Positions 17,712-25,149 of a stretch of DNA of 64,000 nucleotides are shown here, one piece after another. The stretch is taken from NCBI GenBank assembly GCA_038260305.1, contig JBBSNY010000008.1, positions 62,001 through 126,000 of the forward strand. Reading direction: 5' to 3'. The DNA is from CADCVQ01 sp038260305 (GTDB taxonomy: Bacteria > Actinomycetota > Thermoleophilia > Solirubrobacterales > Solirubrobacteraceae). The notes under the pieces are model-generated. The model saw only the letters and a list, made by a program, of their open reading frames with translations, had not been told where the DNA came from and did not search any database. Within the stretch, counting starts at the first letter, position 1. Each line of letters starts with the position of its first letter. The position numbers and the translations under genes were made by a program.

Positions 17712-18788
17712 TCACGGCAGCGCGGCCGCGAACGCCTCGATCTGGGCGAGCGTGACGGCGCGCATCTCCTCGCCGGCGCGCAGCGCGGCGTACCACGAGA
17801 CGATCGCGGCGAGCGACTGCTCGAGATCCCATGTGGGCGCCCAGCCGAGGTGCTTGCGCGCCTTGGAGGAGTCGAGCGTCAGGACGTGCGCCTCGGGCGG
17901 GTGCGGGCCGGGGTGCAGCTCCCAGCGCAGCTCGCCGTCCCACAGCTCGCTCAGGCGGTCGGCGATCTCGCGCACGGTGCGCGCGTCGGCGTCGAGCGGG
18001 CCGAAGTTCCAGCCGCCGCCGTGCTCGGGGGCGGCGTGCAGCACCTCGGCGAGGCGCAGGTAGCCCGACAGCGGGTTCAGCACGTGCTGCCAGGGACGGA
18101 TCGCCTCCGGGTTGCGCACGGCGATCGGCGCGCCGGCGAGCGCACCGCGGATGATGTCCGGGATGAGCCGGTCCTGCGCCCAGTCGCCGCCGCCGATGAC
18201 GTTGCCGGCGCGCGCGGAGCCGATCCGCGGCGCGCCGTCGCCGGCGAAGAACGAGCTGCGGTACGCGTCGGCGACGAGCTCGGCGCAGCCCTTGGAGCTC
18301 GAGTACGGGTCGTGGCCACCCATCGCGTCACCCTCGACGAAGGCGCGCGGCTCGCGGCCCGGCTCGTTCGCGTAGCACTTGTCTGAGGTGACGTTGACGA
18401 CGACGCGTACGGACGGCGTCGCGCGGACGGCGTCGAGCACGTTGACCATGCCCATGACATTCGTCTCGAACGTTTCGTGCGGGTCGTCGTACGAGGCGCG
18501 CACGAGCGCCTGCGCCGCCATGTGGATGACGATCTCCGGCTTGCTCTCGACGAACGCCGCGCCGACGCCGTCGTGATCGCGCACGTCGATGCGCAGGTCG
18601 CGCAGGCCGTCGCCGACGTGCGCGAGCTCGAACAGCGAGGGGTCCGTGGGAACCGTGTCGGAGAGGCCGGTCAGCCGGGCGCCCATCGCCTCCAGCCAGA
18701 GCGCGAGCCAGGCGCCCTTGAAGCCGGTGTGGCCCGTCAGCAGGACCGCGCGGTCGCGCCAGAAGTCCGGATCGACGAGCGGCGCCAC
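17712..18788 (-). CDS. rfbG: CDP-glucose 4,6-dehydratase
   Basis: The 358-residue SDR has VLLTGHTGFKGAWLALWLEAMGA, where 'GHTGFKG' is the RfbG signature, plus VVNVTSDKCYAN near residue 130, the YSSSK catalytic motif near 160, and RPWQHVLNPLSGYL. It removes water from CDP-glucose to give CDP-4-keto-6-deoxyglucose and uses the product of rfbF. GTG start; a TAGCAT box ends 10 bases upstream. Together with rfbF, the C-methyltransferase and the epimerases it defines a CDP-deoxysugar pathway. Confidence 0.92.
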   Translation of the reverse strand: MAPLVDPDFWRDRAVLLTGHTGFKGAWLALWLEAMGARLTGLSDTVPTDPSLFELAHVGDGLRDLRIDVRDHDGVGAAFVESKPEIVIHMAAQALVRASYDDPHETFETNVMGMVNVLDAVRATPSVRVVVNVTSDKCYANEPGREPRAFVEGDAMGGHDPYSSSKGCAELVADAYRSSFFAGDGAPRIGSARAGNVIGGGDWAQDRLIPDIIRGALAGAPIAVRNPEAIRPWQHVLNPLSGYLRLAEVLHAAPEHGGGWNFGPLDADARTVREIADRLSELWDGELRWELHPGPHPPEAHVLTLDSSKARKHLGWAPTWDLEQSLAAIVSWYAALRAGEEMRAVTLAQIEAFAAALP

Positions 18789-18834
18789 GATCTGGCTGAT
18801 GCTAGTCGCCGGGCGTCCCGGCGATCCAAGACCC

Positions 18835-18840
18835 TAGGCT
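18835..18840 (+). promoter_or_regulatory. -10 box TAGGCT, leaderless type
   Basis: TAGGCT ends 6 bases before the ATG of the DegT aminotransferase. A TAGCAT box for the divergent rfbG lies at 18799-18804. Confidence 0.5.
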
Positions 18841-18846
18841 GACGTC

Positions 18847-19932
18847 ATGCCGGTCGGCCTTTTCGACACCATCACGCCGCTGCGCGCGCTGCGCCCGCAG
18901 ATCGATGCGGCGATCGCCCGCGTCGTCGACTCCGGGCAGTTCATCCTGGGCCCCGAGGTCAGCGCGTTCGAGGCCGAGCTCGCGGCCTTCTGCGGCGCCA
19001 GGCACGCGGTCGGGGTTGCGAACGGCACCGAGGCACTGACGATCGCCCTGCGCGCGATGGGCGTCGGCCCCGGCGACGACGTCGTCGTGCCCGCCTACAC
19101 GTTCTACGCGAGCGCCGAGGCGATCCCGCCGACCGGCGCGCGGCCGGTCTTCTGCGACGTCGATCCGGTGACGAGCACGGTCACCGCAGACACCGTGCGC
19201 GCAGCCCTGACGCCGAAGACGAAGGCCGTCATCGCCGTGCACCTGTTCGGCAACATGGCGCCGATCGCCGAGATCGAGGCTTTGGGCGTGCCGGTGCTCG
19301 AGGACGCGGCGCAGGCGATGGGCGCGGTCTCCGACGCCGGCCGCCCGGGTGCGCTCGGGAGCGCCGCGACGTTCAGCTTCTACCCCTCGAAGAACCTCGG
19401 CGCGATCGGCGACGGCGGCGCGATCACGACGAACGACGACGCGATCGCCGATGCGGCGAGGATGCTGCGCTTCCACGGCTCGCGCGACCGGGTCGCCTAT
19501 GAGGCGGTCGGCTACAACTCGCGCCTGGATGAGCTGCAGGCGGCGGTCCTGCGGGTGTTCCTGCCGCACGTCGACGACTGGGCCGCCGGGCGCCGCGCCG
19601 CCGCGGCGCACTACCTGGACGCGGGCCTGGCCGAGCTCGTGACGCTGCCGGGCGCGACGGACGGCGTCCTACCGGCGTGGCACCTCTACGTCGTGCACCA
19701 CGAGCACTCCGACGCGCTCGTCACGGGCCTCAACGCCGCCGCGATCGGCGCCCGCGAGTACTACCGCACGCCGCTGCACCGTCAGCAGGCGATGGCGCCG
19801 TATGCCGAAGCCGTGGTCCTACCGGTGACCGACGCCCTCGCCCGCACGCAGCTCGCGATCCCGATGAGCGCGTTCCTCGGCGCCGAGCAGGCCGCGGAGG
19901 TCGTCGCGGCGATGCGCGCGACGCTCGCCTGA
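18847..19932 (+). CDS. DegT/DnrJ/EryC1 family sugar aminotransferase
   Basis: The 361-residue PLP enzyme has QFILGPEVSAFEAELAAFCG, VGVANGTEALTIALRAMG near residue 55, VLEDAAQAMGA, the Schiff-base Lys in SFYPSKNLGAIGDGG near 180, and HGSRDRVAYEAVGYNSRLDELQA. Family members move an amino group from Glu or Gln to C-3 or C-4 of an NDP-keto-sugar; some relatives (ColD type) dehydrate instead, but the Lys is present here, so an aminotransferase is likely. The donor could be the CDP- or GDP-4-keto-6-deoxysugar made nearby. It is divergent from rfbG. Confidence 0.88.
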   Translation: MPVGLFDTITPLRALRPQIDAAIARVVDSGQFILGPEVSAFEAELAAFCGARHAVGVANGTEALTIALRAMGVGPGDDVVVPAYTFYASAEAIPPTGARPVFCDVDPVTSTVTADTVRAALTPKTKAVIAVHLFGNMAPIAEIEALGVPVLEDAAQAMGAVSDAGRPGALGSAATFSFYPSKNLGAIGDGGAITTNDDAIADAARMLRFHGSRDRVAYEAVGYNSRLDELQAAVLRVFLPHVDDWAAGRRAAAAHYLDAGLAELVTLPGATDGVLPAWHLYVVHHEHSDALVTGLNAAAIGAREYYRTPLHRQQAMAPYAEAVVLPVTDALARTQLAIPMSAFLGAEQAAEVVAAMRATLA

Positions 19933-19944
19933 CGGGTCAGCGCA

Positions 19945-19965
19945 GCGAGGAGGCGGCCGCCTCGC
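19945..19965. terminator. GC-rich hairpin after the aminotransferase gene
   Basis: Arms GCGAGG (19945-19950) and CCTCGC (19960-19965) enclose a self-complementary GC core. There is no T-run. It starts 12 bases after the aminotransferase stop and may slow or end transcription. Confidence 0.3.
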
Positions 19966-20112
19966 GGAGCAGGGCGACGGCGGGCGCAGGCGCGTAAGAA
20001 GTCGCCGCCTTCGAACGCGATCGGGAAGGCAATGGCAAGTGCGTGGCAAGGCAAGGACTCTCGTCGACGCTGAATGGGCTTCCGCCAAGCCGACGAAAGG
20101 CACCCCGTGCAG

Positions 20113-20202
20113 ATGAAGTCGATCGCTGTCGCAGGCCTCGCGGCGTGCGCGCTCGCCGTCCCGGCGACCGCGCTGTGGGCGTCGCCGGCCAGGTCCGTGT
20201 AG
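20113..20202 (+). CDS. Small signal-peptide-like ORF (29 residues)
   Basis: The ORF begins MKSIAVAGLAACALAVPATA and ends with a TAG after 29 residues. Its lysine, hydrophobic core and A-x-A-like end look like a signal peptide with almost no mature part. It may be a fragment of a secreted-protein gene that lost the rest. The ribosome-binding site is weak. I do not recognise the sequence. Confidence 0.3.
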   Translation: MKSIAVAGLAACALAVPATALWASPARSV

Positions 20203-20366
20203 GCCGGGTGCGAGCGCGGCGCGGGCGTTGCCTACGGCGTTGCTGCCCTCGCTCGCGACGTTCACGCTCGGAGGCTGAGTCCAAGCGCACGCCGTCCTCT
20301 ACGCGGGTTCGGTTTCGCGACCGGGTCCGCGCCGGATCCGCCTGCGACGACGGGGGGTGGCCGTCA

Positions 20367-20390
20367 AAGCGTCCAGCATGTGGACGTTTT
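20367..20390. terminator. Bidirectional terminator-like hairpin
   Basis: CGTCCA (20370-20375), loop GCATG and TGGACG (20381-20386) form a perfect stem flanked by AAAG on the left and TTTT on the right. It lies 30 bases past the TetR stop (reverse strand) and could end transcription from either side. Confidence 0.5.
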
Positions 20391-20420
20391 GCAGGACACC
20401 CCTCGTCGCGCCCGACCGGG

Positions 20421-21185
20421 TCAGCGGCGAGCGCGCTCGCGGACGAGGACGGCGACGCCGTCGAGAATCCGATCCAACCCGAAACGAAACTCGTCGTCGG
20501 GGTGGTCGGCGTGATCGAAGACGCCCGCCTCGAGCACGGCGCGCAGGTGCGGGAAGCGCTCCGGATCGGTCAGGCGCAGGAGCGTTCGCGAATAGCGCGA
20601 CATCGCATCGTCGGGTGACGGTGCGGCGGCCATGAAGCCCTCGGCGAGGTCGGCTTCGAGCGTCGAGTCGTTGCGGACGTAGCCGCTCAGCAGCAGCACG
20701 ACCGACGGCTTCTCGTGCTCGGCGAGTCCGGTGTTGCGCAGCGAGCGCAGTCCGTCCTCGAGCCACGCGACCTGGTTCGGCGTCGGCGGCGGGGCGGTGA
20801 TCGGGATCCGCAGGACCCACGGCTGGCGGCGGTAGGCCTCGTGCAGCCCCCACGCCCAGCGCGACAGGCCGTCGCGCCAGCCCTCGTCGGGTTCGCTCGC
20901 CCCCGCCGGCGCGCCGATCGCCGCATCGACCATCAGCGTCAATAGCTCGTCCTTCGCCGCGACGTAGCGATAGAGGGCCATCGTCGACGCCCCCATCTCG
21001 CGCGCGACGCGGCTCATCGAGACGGCGGCGAGCCCGTCCGCGGCCGCGACGGCGATCGCCGCCTTCACGATCCGCTCGAGCGTGAGCGCCGGCCGCGGGC
21101 CGCGGCGCGGCGCCTCGCGCCCACCCCAGGCGGCCTCGATGCTCGCCGGAAGTCGACTGTCGGGCTCGTCGCCGTTGCTCGTCAT
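20421..21185 (-). CDS. TetR family transcriptional regulator
   Basis: The 254-residue protein has a TetR DNA-binding domain: LTLERIVKAAIAVAAADGLAA, then the helix-turn-helix VSMSRVAREMGASTMALYRYVAAKDELL around residues 55-85. The C-terminal part resembles the TetR_C domain found with drug exporters. It is divergent from an ABC exporter and probably represses both by binding the inverted repeats at 21197-21230, with release by the exported compound. ATG 21185 gives a normal N-terminus; the longer frame to 21302 runs into the exporter gene. Confidence 0.88.
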   Translation of the reverse strand: MTSNGDEPDSRLPASIEAAWGGREAPRRGPRPALTLERIVKAAIAVAAADGLAAVSMSRVAREMGASTMALYRYVAAKDELLTLMVDAAIGAPAGASEPDEGWRDGLSRWAWGLHEAYRRQPWVLRIPITAPPPTPNQVAWLEDGLRSLRNTGLAEHEKPSVVLLLSGYVRNDSTLEADLAEGFMAAAPSPDDAMSRYSRTLLRLTDPERFPHLRAVLEAGVFDHADHPDDEFRFGLDRILDGVAVLVRERARR

Positions 21186-21196
21186 CGCCTCACTGT

Positions 21197-21230
21197 GTAT
21201 AACGTACGCAATACAGCGTATGCAATACGC
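21197..21230. promoter_or_regulatory. Two inverted repeats, likely TetR operators
   Basis: An 18-base imperfect palindrome (21197-21214, GTAT....ATAC, 7 of 9 positions symmetric) is followed by GCGTAT-GCA-ATACGC (21216-21230, perfect 6-base arms). Both carry CGTAYGCAATAC as a direct repeat. This is the only AT-rich stretch between the divergent TetR and exporter genes, so it likely holds both promoters and the operator. Confidence 0.6.
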
Positions 21231-21264
21231 AATGGCGATCGGGACGACCGGAAGGACGGCAACG

Positions 21265-22227
21265 ATGGACGACGACCCGGCGATCGAGGCGACCGGCCTC
21301 ACGAAGTCCTACGGGGCGCTGCGCGTGCTCGACGCCGTCGACCTCGCCGTGGCGCGCGGGACGGTGTTCTCGCTGCTCGGGCCCAACGGCGCCGGCAAGA
21401 CGACGATGGTGCGGATCCTCGCGACGCTCGCGCGCGCCGACGCCGGGACGGCCCGCGTCGCGGGCTTCGACGTCGCCGCCCAGCGCCGCGAGGTCCGCCG
21501 CCGGATCAGCCTGACGGGCCAGTACGCGGCGGTCGACGAGGTCCAGACCGGCGCCGAGAACCTGCGCATGATGGGGCGGCTGTTCGGCCAGTCCGCGCGC
21601 GCGGCCGGCGCCCGGGCGACCGAGCTGCTCGAGCGATTCGAGCTCACCGACGCCGGCGCACGGCGGGTCGCGACCTACTCCGGCGGCATGCGCCGGCGCC
21701 TGGACCTCGCGGCATCACTCGTCGGTCGCCCCGAGGTGATCTTCCTCGACGAGCCGACAACGGGCCTGGACCCGCGCAGCCGCCAGGCGATGTGGGACGA
21801 GATCACGCGCCTCGTCGGCGGCGGGACGACGGTCTTCCTGACGACGCAGTACCTCGAGGAGGCCGACCGCCTCGCCGATCGCATCGCCGTCATCGACGAC
21901 GGCCGCGTCGTCGCCGAGGGCACGCCGGCACAGCTCAAGCGGCGCGTCTCCGATCAGCGCCTGGACCTCGTGTTGACCGACGACGAGACGTTCCGCGACG
22001 TCGCTCGGTCGCTCGGCAATCGCATCGTCGTGCGCGACCCCGCGGCGCTGCGGCTCGGCGTCGCCACCGACGGCAGCGCCGCGCACGTCCGCGCGCTGCT
22101 CGACGAGATCGATCCCCGCAGCGTCGCGGTGCGCCGCTTCGCCGTTCACGACGCGACGCTCGACGACGTCTTCCTCGCCCTCACGGGCCACGCCACGAGT
22201 CCCGACAAGGAGTCCGCCCATGCCTGA
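21265..22227 (+). CDS. ABC exporter ATP-binding protein (DrrA-like)
   Basis: The 320-residue ATPase has Walker A GPNGAGKTT near residue 39, the signature YSGGMRRRLDLAASL near 138, Walker B VIFLDEPTTGLDPRSR, and a switch segment FLTTQYLEEAD. The C-terminal extension (QRLDLVLTDDETF onward) is typical of the daunorubicin-resistance ATPase family. It powers the permease encoded downstream to export a hydrophobic compound. ATG 21265 has GAAGGAC 7 bases upstream; ATG 21232 is a possible earlier start that would overlap the operator. Transcription is likely controlled by the divergent TetR. Confidence 0.9.
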   Translation: MDDDPAIEATGLTKSYGALRVLDAVDLAVARGTVFSLLGPNGAGKTTMVRILATLARADAGTARVAGFDVAAQRREVRRRISLTGQYAAVDEVQTGAENLRMMGRLFGQSARAAGARATELLERFELTDAGARRVATYSGGMRRRLDLAASLVGRPEVIFLDEPTTGLDPRSRQAMWDEITRLVGGGTTVFLTTQYLEEADRLADRIAVIDDGRVVAEGTPAQLKRRVSDQRLDLVLTDDETFRDVARSLGNRIVVRDPAALRLGVATDGSAAHVRALLDEIDPRSVAVRRFAVHDATLDDVFLALTGHATSPDKESAHA

Positions 22228-22306
22228 CCTGGTCCCCCATCGCGCTGCCCCGCTCTGCGCCGGGGGCGCGCCCGCTCGACGCGAGAAGGAGACCGCCGGT
22301 GTCTGA
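22220..22306 (+). CDS. Mini-ORF (28 residues) joining the ABC ATPase and permease genes
   Basis: ATG 22220 overlaps the end of the ATPase gene by 8 bases, and its TGA (22304-22306) overlaps the permease start. The product would begin MPDLVPHRAAPL. The 33 bases around its start (AAGGAG, ATG, CTGACCTG) closely match those around the permease start (AAGGAG, GTG, CTGACCTC), about 75% by eye. It looks like a duplicated permease start that now serves as a coupling ORF, or is silent. Confidence 0.3.
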   Translation: MPDLVPHRAAPLCAGGAPARREKETAGV

Positions 22307-23102
22307 CCTCGCCCTCCCCACGCCCAACATCGCGGCCACGCCCGGCCGCCCGGCCGCCCTCGCCGACGCCCGCACGATGGCCGCGCGCTGCGTCCGCCTG
22401 TCGTCGCGCAACCTCGACGCGCTGATCACGTCGCTGATGCTGCCCGTCGTCCTGATGCTCGTCTTCGTCGAGCTGTTCGGCGGCGCGATCGAGACCGGCA
22501 CGGCGTACGTGACCTACGTCGTCCCCGGCGTCATCCTCCTGTGCGCCGGCTTCGGCTCGGCGACGACCGCCGTCACCGTCAGCGCCGACATGACCGGCGG
22601 GATCATCGACCGCCTGCGCTCGATGGACGTCGGCGGCCCGGCCGTGCTCGCCGGCCACGTCGCGGCGAGCGTCGCCCGCAACGCCGTCTCGACCGTGCTC
22701 GTCTTCGGCGTCGCCGTCCTGATCGGCTTTCGCCCGCACGCCGCGCCGCTGGACGTGCTCGCCGCGGTCGCCGTCCTGCTCGCGTTCGTCGTCGCGCTGT
22801 CCTGGCTGGCCGCCGCCTTCGGCCTCGTCGCCCGCACCCCCGAGGCGGCCAACGGCTTTCAGTTCCTGATCCTGTTCCTGCCCTACGCGTCGAGCGCGTT
22901 CGTCCCGATCGACACGATGCCGTCGTGGATCCAGGGCTTCGCCGCCCACCAGCCGATCACCCCGGTCATCGAGACGCTGCGCGGCCTGCTGCTCGGCACG
23001 CCGGTCGCCAACGCCCCGTGGACGGCGCTCGCCTGGTGCGCCGGCATCCTCGCCGTCTCGATCGCGCTGTCGGGGGTGCTGTTTCGTCGCCGGACGAGGT
23101 GA
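22299..23102 (+). CDS. ABC exporter permease (ABC-2 type, DrrB-like)
   Basis: The 267-residue protein has six hydrophobic segments and the ABC-2 pattern: NLDALITSLMLPVVLMLVFV early, VVPGVILLCAGFGSATTAVTV, MTGGIIDRLRSMDVGGPAVL in the cytoplasmic loop, and PYASSAFVPIDTMPSWIQGF late, where the ABC-2 signature lies. It forms the membrane channel with the ATPase upstream. GTG 22299 has AAGGAG 9 bases upstream. The pair resembles daunorubicin/doxorubicin exporters; the real substrate is unknown. Confidence 0.88.
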   Translation: MSDLALPTPNIAATPGRPAALADARTMAARCVRLSSRNLDALITSLMLPVVLMLVFVELFGGAIETGTAYVTYVVPGVILLCAGFGSATTAVTVSADMTGGIIDRLRSMDVGGPAVLAGHVAASVARNAVSTVLVFGVAVLIGFRPHAAPLDVLAAVAVLLAFVVALSWLAAAFGLVARTPEAANGFQFLILFLPYASSAFVPIDTMPSWIQGFAAHQPITPVIETLRGLLLGTPVANAPWTALAWCAGILAVSIALSGVLFRRRTR

Positions 23103-23141
23103 TGCCGTGTTCGACACGCCGCGCCCGGGCGGCCTGTGTTG

Positions 23142-23173
23142 AGTCGAGCGTCAGCCCAGTCGAGCGTCAGCCC
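23142..23173 (+). repeat. Exact tandem repeat of 16 bases
   Basis: AGTCGAGCGTCAGCCC occurs twice back to back (23142-23157, 23158-23173). The second copy contains the TGA stop of the gmd-like gene on the reverse strand, so the duplication sits at that gene's 3' end. Confidence 0.7.
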
Positions 23174-24114
23174 GGCGCGGTCGTCGCAGCGAGGTCGGCG
23201 AGGTCGGCCTGCACCATCTCCTCGATCATCGCCTCGAAGCTGATCTCGGGCTCCCAGCCGAGGCGCTCGCGGGCGAGCGTCGTGTCGCCGACCGGCGGGG
23301 TCGCCTCGGGAGGCCGGACGAACTCGGGGTTGACGCGGACGTACTCCGCGGGATCGAGATCGACGACCGCGAAGGCCGCGTCGACGAGCTCGCCGACCGT
23401 GCGCCCGACGCCGCCCGCGAGGACGACGTCGCACGGCTCGTCGGCCTGCAGCATGAGCCAGTAGCCGCGCACGACATCGCGCGCGTGGCACCAGTCGCGG
23501 ATCGCGCCAAGGTCGCCGAGCTGCAATTCCTGTTGCAGGCCGAGCTTGATCGCGGCCGCGCCGCGAGTGACCTTGCGCGGCAGGAAGCGCTCGGGCCGCC
23601 GCGGGGACTCGTGGTTGTAGGCGATCGCGCTCGACGCGTGCAGGCCGTGGCGCTCGCGCAGCGCGTCGACGAGGCCGAACGCCGCGAGCTTCGCCACGCC
23701 GTAGGGCGAGCGCGGGCGCATCGGCGTGCGCTCGTTCTGCGGCGACTGCGACGCGGCGCCGAAGATCTCGCCGGACGACGCGAACATGGCCCGTAGCCCG
23801 TCGACCTCGCGCGCGGCGTTCAGCAGCGTGCCCGTCGCGCCCGCGACCGCGGCCAGCGTGGCCGCAGGGTCCTCCCACGAGGCGGGGACGAACGTCGGCG
23901 CGGCGAGGTGGTAGAGCTCGTCGGGCGCCGTCTCGAGCAGCGCGGCGCGCAGCGACCCGAGGTCCGTCAGATCGCCGATCACCGTGCGCACCCCGTCGAC
24001 GCGGACATCCGGCGATCGGACCATCCCGACGACCTCGTAGCCGCGACTCAGGAGCAGCTCGGCGAGGTAGGAGCCGTCCTGTCCCGTGATGCCGGTGACG
24101 AGCGCGCGAGCCAT
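23167..24114 (-). CDS. GDP-mannose 4,6-dehydratase-like epimerase
   Basis: The 315-residue SDR shares many Gmd signatures: ALVTGITGQDGSYLAELLL, MFASSGEIFG, YGVAK near residue 140, YNHESPRRPERFLPRKV, and LGDLGAIRDWCHARDVV. Some positions differ from the gmd at 16736 (for example a Cys in RDWCHA, and a shorter MVRSPDV loop), so it may be a true Gmd or a related reductase/epimerase such as Rmd acting on the same 4-keto sugar. A TAGGCT box ends 6 bases before the ATG. Confidence 0.8.
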   Translation of the reverse strand: MARALVTGITGQDGSYLAELLLSRGYEVVGMVRSPDVRVDGVRTVIGDLTDLGSLRAALLETAPDELYHLAAPTFVPASWEDPAATLAAVAGATGTLLNAAREVDGLRAMFASSGEIFGAASQSPQNERTPMRPRSPYGVAKLAAFGLVDALRERHGLHASSAIAYNHESPRRPERFLPRKVTRGAAAIKLGLQQELQLGDLGAIRDWCHARDVVRGYWLMLQADEPCDVVLAGGVGRTVGELVDAAFAVVDLDPAEYVRVNPEFVRPPEATPPVGDTTLARERLGWEPEISFEAMIEEMVQADLADLAATTAPG

Positions 24115-24120
24115 CGAAGC

Positions 24121-24126
24121 AGCCTA
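24121..24126 (-). promoter_or_regulatory. -10 box TAGGCT, leaderless type
   Basis: TAGGCT on the reverse strand ends 6 bases before ATG 24114. The next ~160 bases to the divergent WecG-like gene are less GC-rich than the surroundings and probably hold its promoter. Confidence 0.55.
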
Positions 24127-24288
24127 GTCGTCTGCCGCGAACGGACGCCAAAGCTCGATACGGCGTTCAGAGGCGCGAACTCGCGGGTAGCGAACCTAAA
24201 GACGCGCACTTGCAAGTTCGCAACCTTTGCCCCTGAACCGCGTTCTGACTCGTACCTTCGCCCCATCCCAAGCGTCGTATTTGCCCGC

Positions 24289-25137
24289 ATGACCCTCTCC
24301 CGCCCCCTTCCCAGTGGGTTGCAGCGGCCCCCCAAGCCGTTGTCGCAGCCCGCCCCAATCGCCCCGTCCGAAGTCAGCGTGCTCGGCGTGCCGCTGTCGT
24401 TGACGGACTACGACGACACGATGGAGTGGATGGACGCGTCGATCGCCCATCGCGAGAAGGGCTACGTCTGCGTCGCCGCGACGCACACGATCATGGTCTG
24501 CAACGAGGACCCGGAGCTGCGTGAGGCGGTCCTGAACGCGTCGCTGACGCTACCCGACGGCCAGCCGCTCGTGTGGGCGATGAACGCGCTCGGCGGCGAC
24601 CTCGAGGAGCGCGTCTACGGCCCGACGCTGATGGCCCGCTACTGCGAGCGCGCCGCCGAGAACGACACGCGGATGTACCTCTACGGCGGTCGCAACCAGG
24701 GCGCGCTCGTCCAACTCGCGCTGAACCTGCGCCAGCGCTTCCCGGGCGTGAGGATCGTCGGCGGCTACTCGCCGCCCTTCCGCGACCTCTCCGAGGAGGA
24801 GGAGGACGCGATCGTCGCCGAGATGAACAACTCCAAGGCCGACGTCATCTGGGTCGGTGTCGGAGCGCCGAAGCAGGAGAAGTGGATGGCCGCGATGCGC
24901 GGCCGCCTCGACGCCCCCGTGCTCGTCGGCGTCGGCGCCGCGTTCGACTTCCACGCCGGTCTCGTGCCGCAGGCGCCGCTGTGGATGCAGTCCGCCGGCC
25001 TCGAGTGGTCCTACCGCCTGGCGCACGAGCCCAGGCGCCTGTGGCGACGCTACGCGCGCTACAACCCACGCTTCGTCGTGGGCTTCACCAAGCAGTACAT
25101 CCGACACCGCATGCTTGCGGCGTCAAGCGAACGGTAG
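24289..25137 (+). CDS. WecG/TagA/CpsF family glycosyltransferase
   Basis: The 282-residue GT26 protein has VSVLGVPLSLTDYDDTMEWM, VCVAATHTIMVCNEDPELREAV, TLPDGQPLVW near residue 87, RMYLYGGRNQGALV, IVGGYSPPF and VGVGAPKQEKWM near 188. The family adds N-acetylmannosamine or a related sugar to a lipid-linked primer, an early step of teichoic-acid or exopolysaccharide assembly. The first ~30 residues are Pro-rich. ATG 24289 is preferred; the frame is open upstream only as a shadow. It is followed 12 bases later by a sugar dehydrogenase. Confidence 0.88.
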   Translation: MTLSRPLPSGLQRPPKPLSQPAPIAPSEVSVLGVPLSLTDYDDTMEWMDASIAHREKGYVCVAATHTIMVCNEDPELREAVLNASLTLPDGQPLVWAMNALGGDLEERVYGPTLMARYCERAAENDTRMYLYGGRNQGALVQLALNLRQRFPGVRIVGGYSPPFRDLSEEEEDAIVAEMNNSKADVIWVGVGAPKQEKWMAAMRGRLDAPVLVGVGAAFDFHAGLVPQAPLWMQSAGLEWSYRLAHEPRRLWRRYARYNPRFVVGFTKQYIRHRMLAASSER

Positions 25138-25140
25138 ATT
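25135..25140 (+). promoter_or_regulatory. -10 box TAGATT, near-leaderless
   Basis: TAGATT overlaps the TAG stop of the WecG-like gene and ends 9 bases before the ATG of the sugar dehydrogenase, so that gene may have its own promoter. Confidence 0.4.
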
Positions 25141-25149
25141 CCCCGCCAC

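Larger units (their letters stand above)
19933..20420. other. 488-base gene-poor gap
   Basis: No convincing full-length gene was found between the aminotransferase and the TetR gene. The gap holds a GC-rich hairpin (19945-19965), four GGCAA copies (20028-20056), a 29-residue signal-peptide-like ORF (20113-20202) and a hairpin with flanking A and T runs (20367-20390). It may be what is left of a small secreted-protein gene. Confidence 0.5.

Noticed and set aside
19937..20290. Reverse-strand ORF of 117 codons in the gap
   Set aside because: It is very Arg-rich, lacks a ribosome-binding site or -10 box and matches no family; only its last ~15 residues look protein-like.
24127..24288. Possible inverted repeat or small RNA in the AT-richer gap before the WecG-like gene
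   Set aside because: I saw near-repeats such as GCGAACCT and CGCAACCT, but no stable stem or clear promoter-terminator pair.
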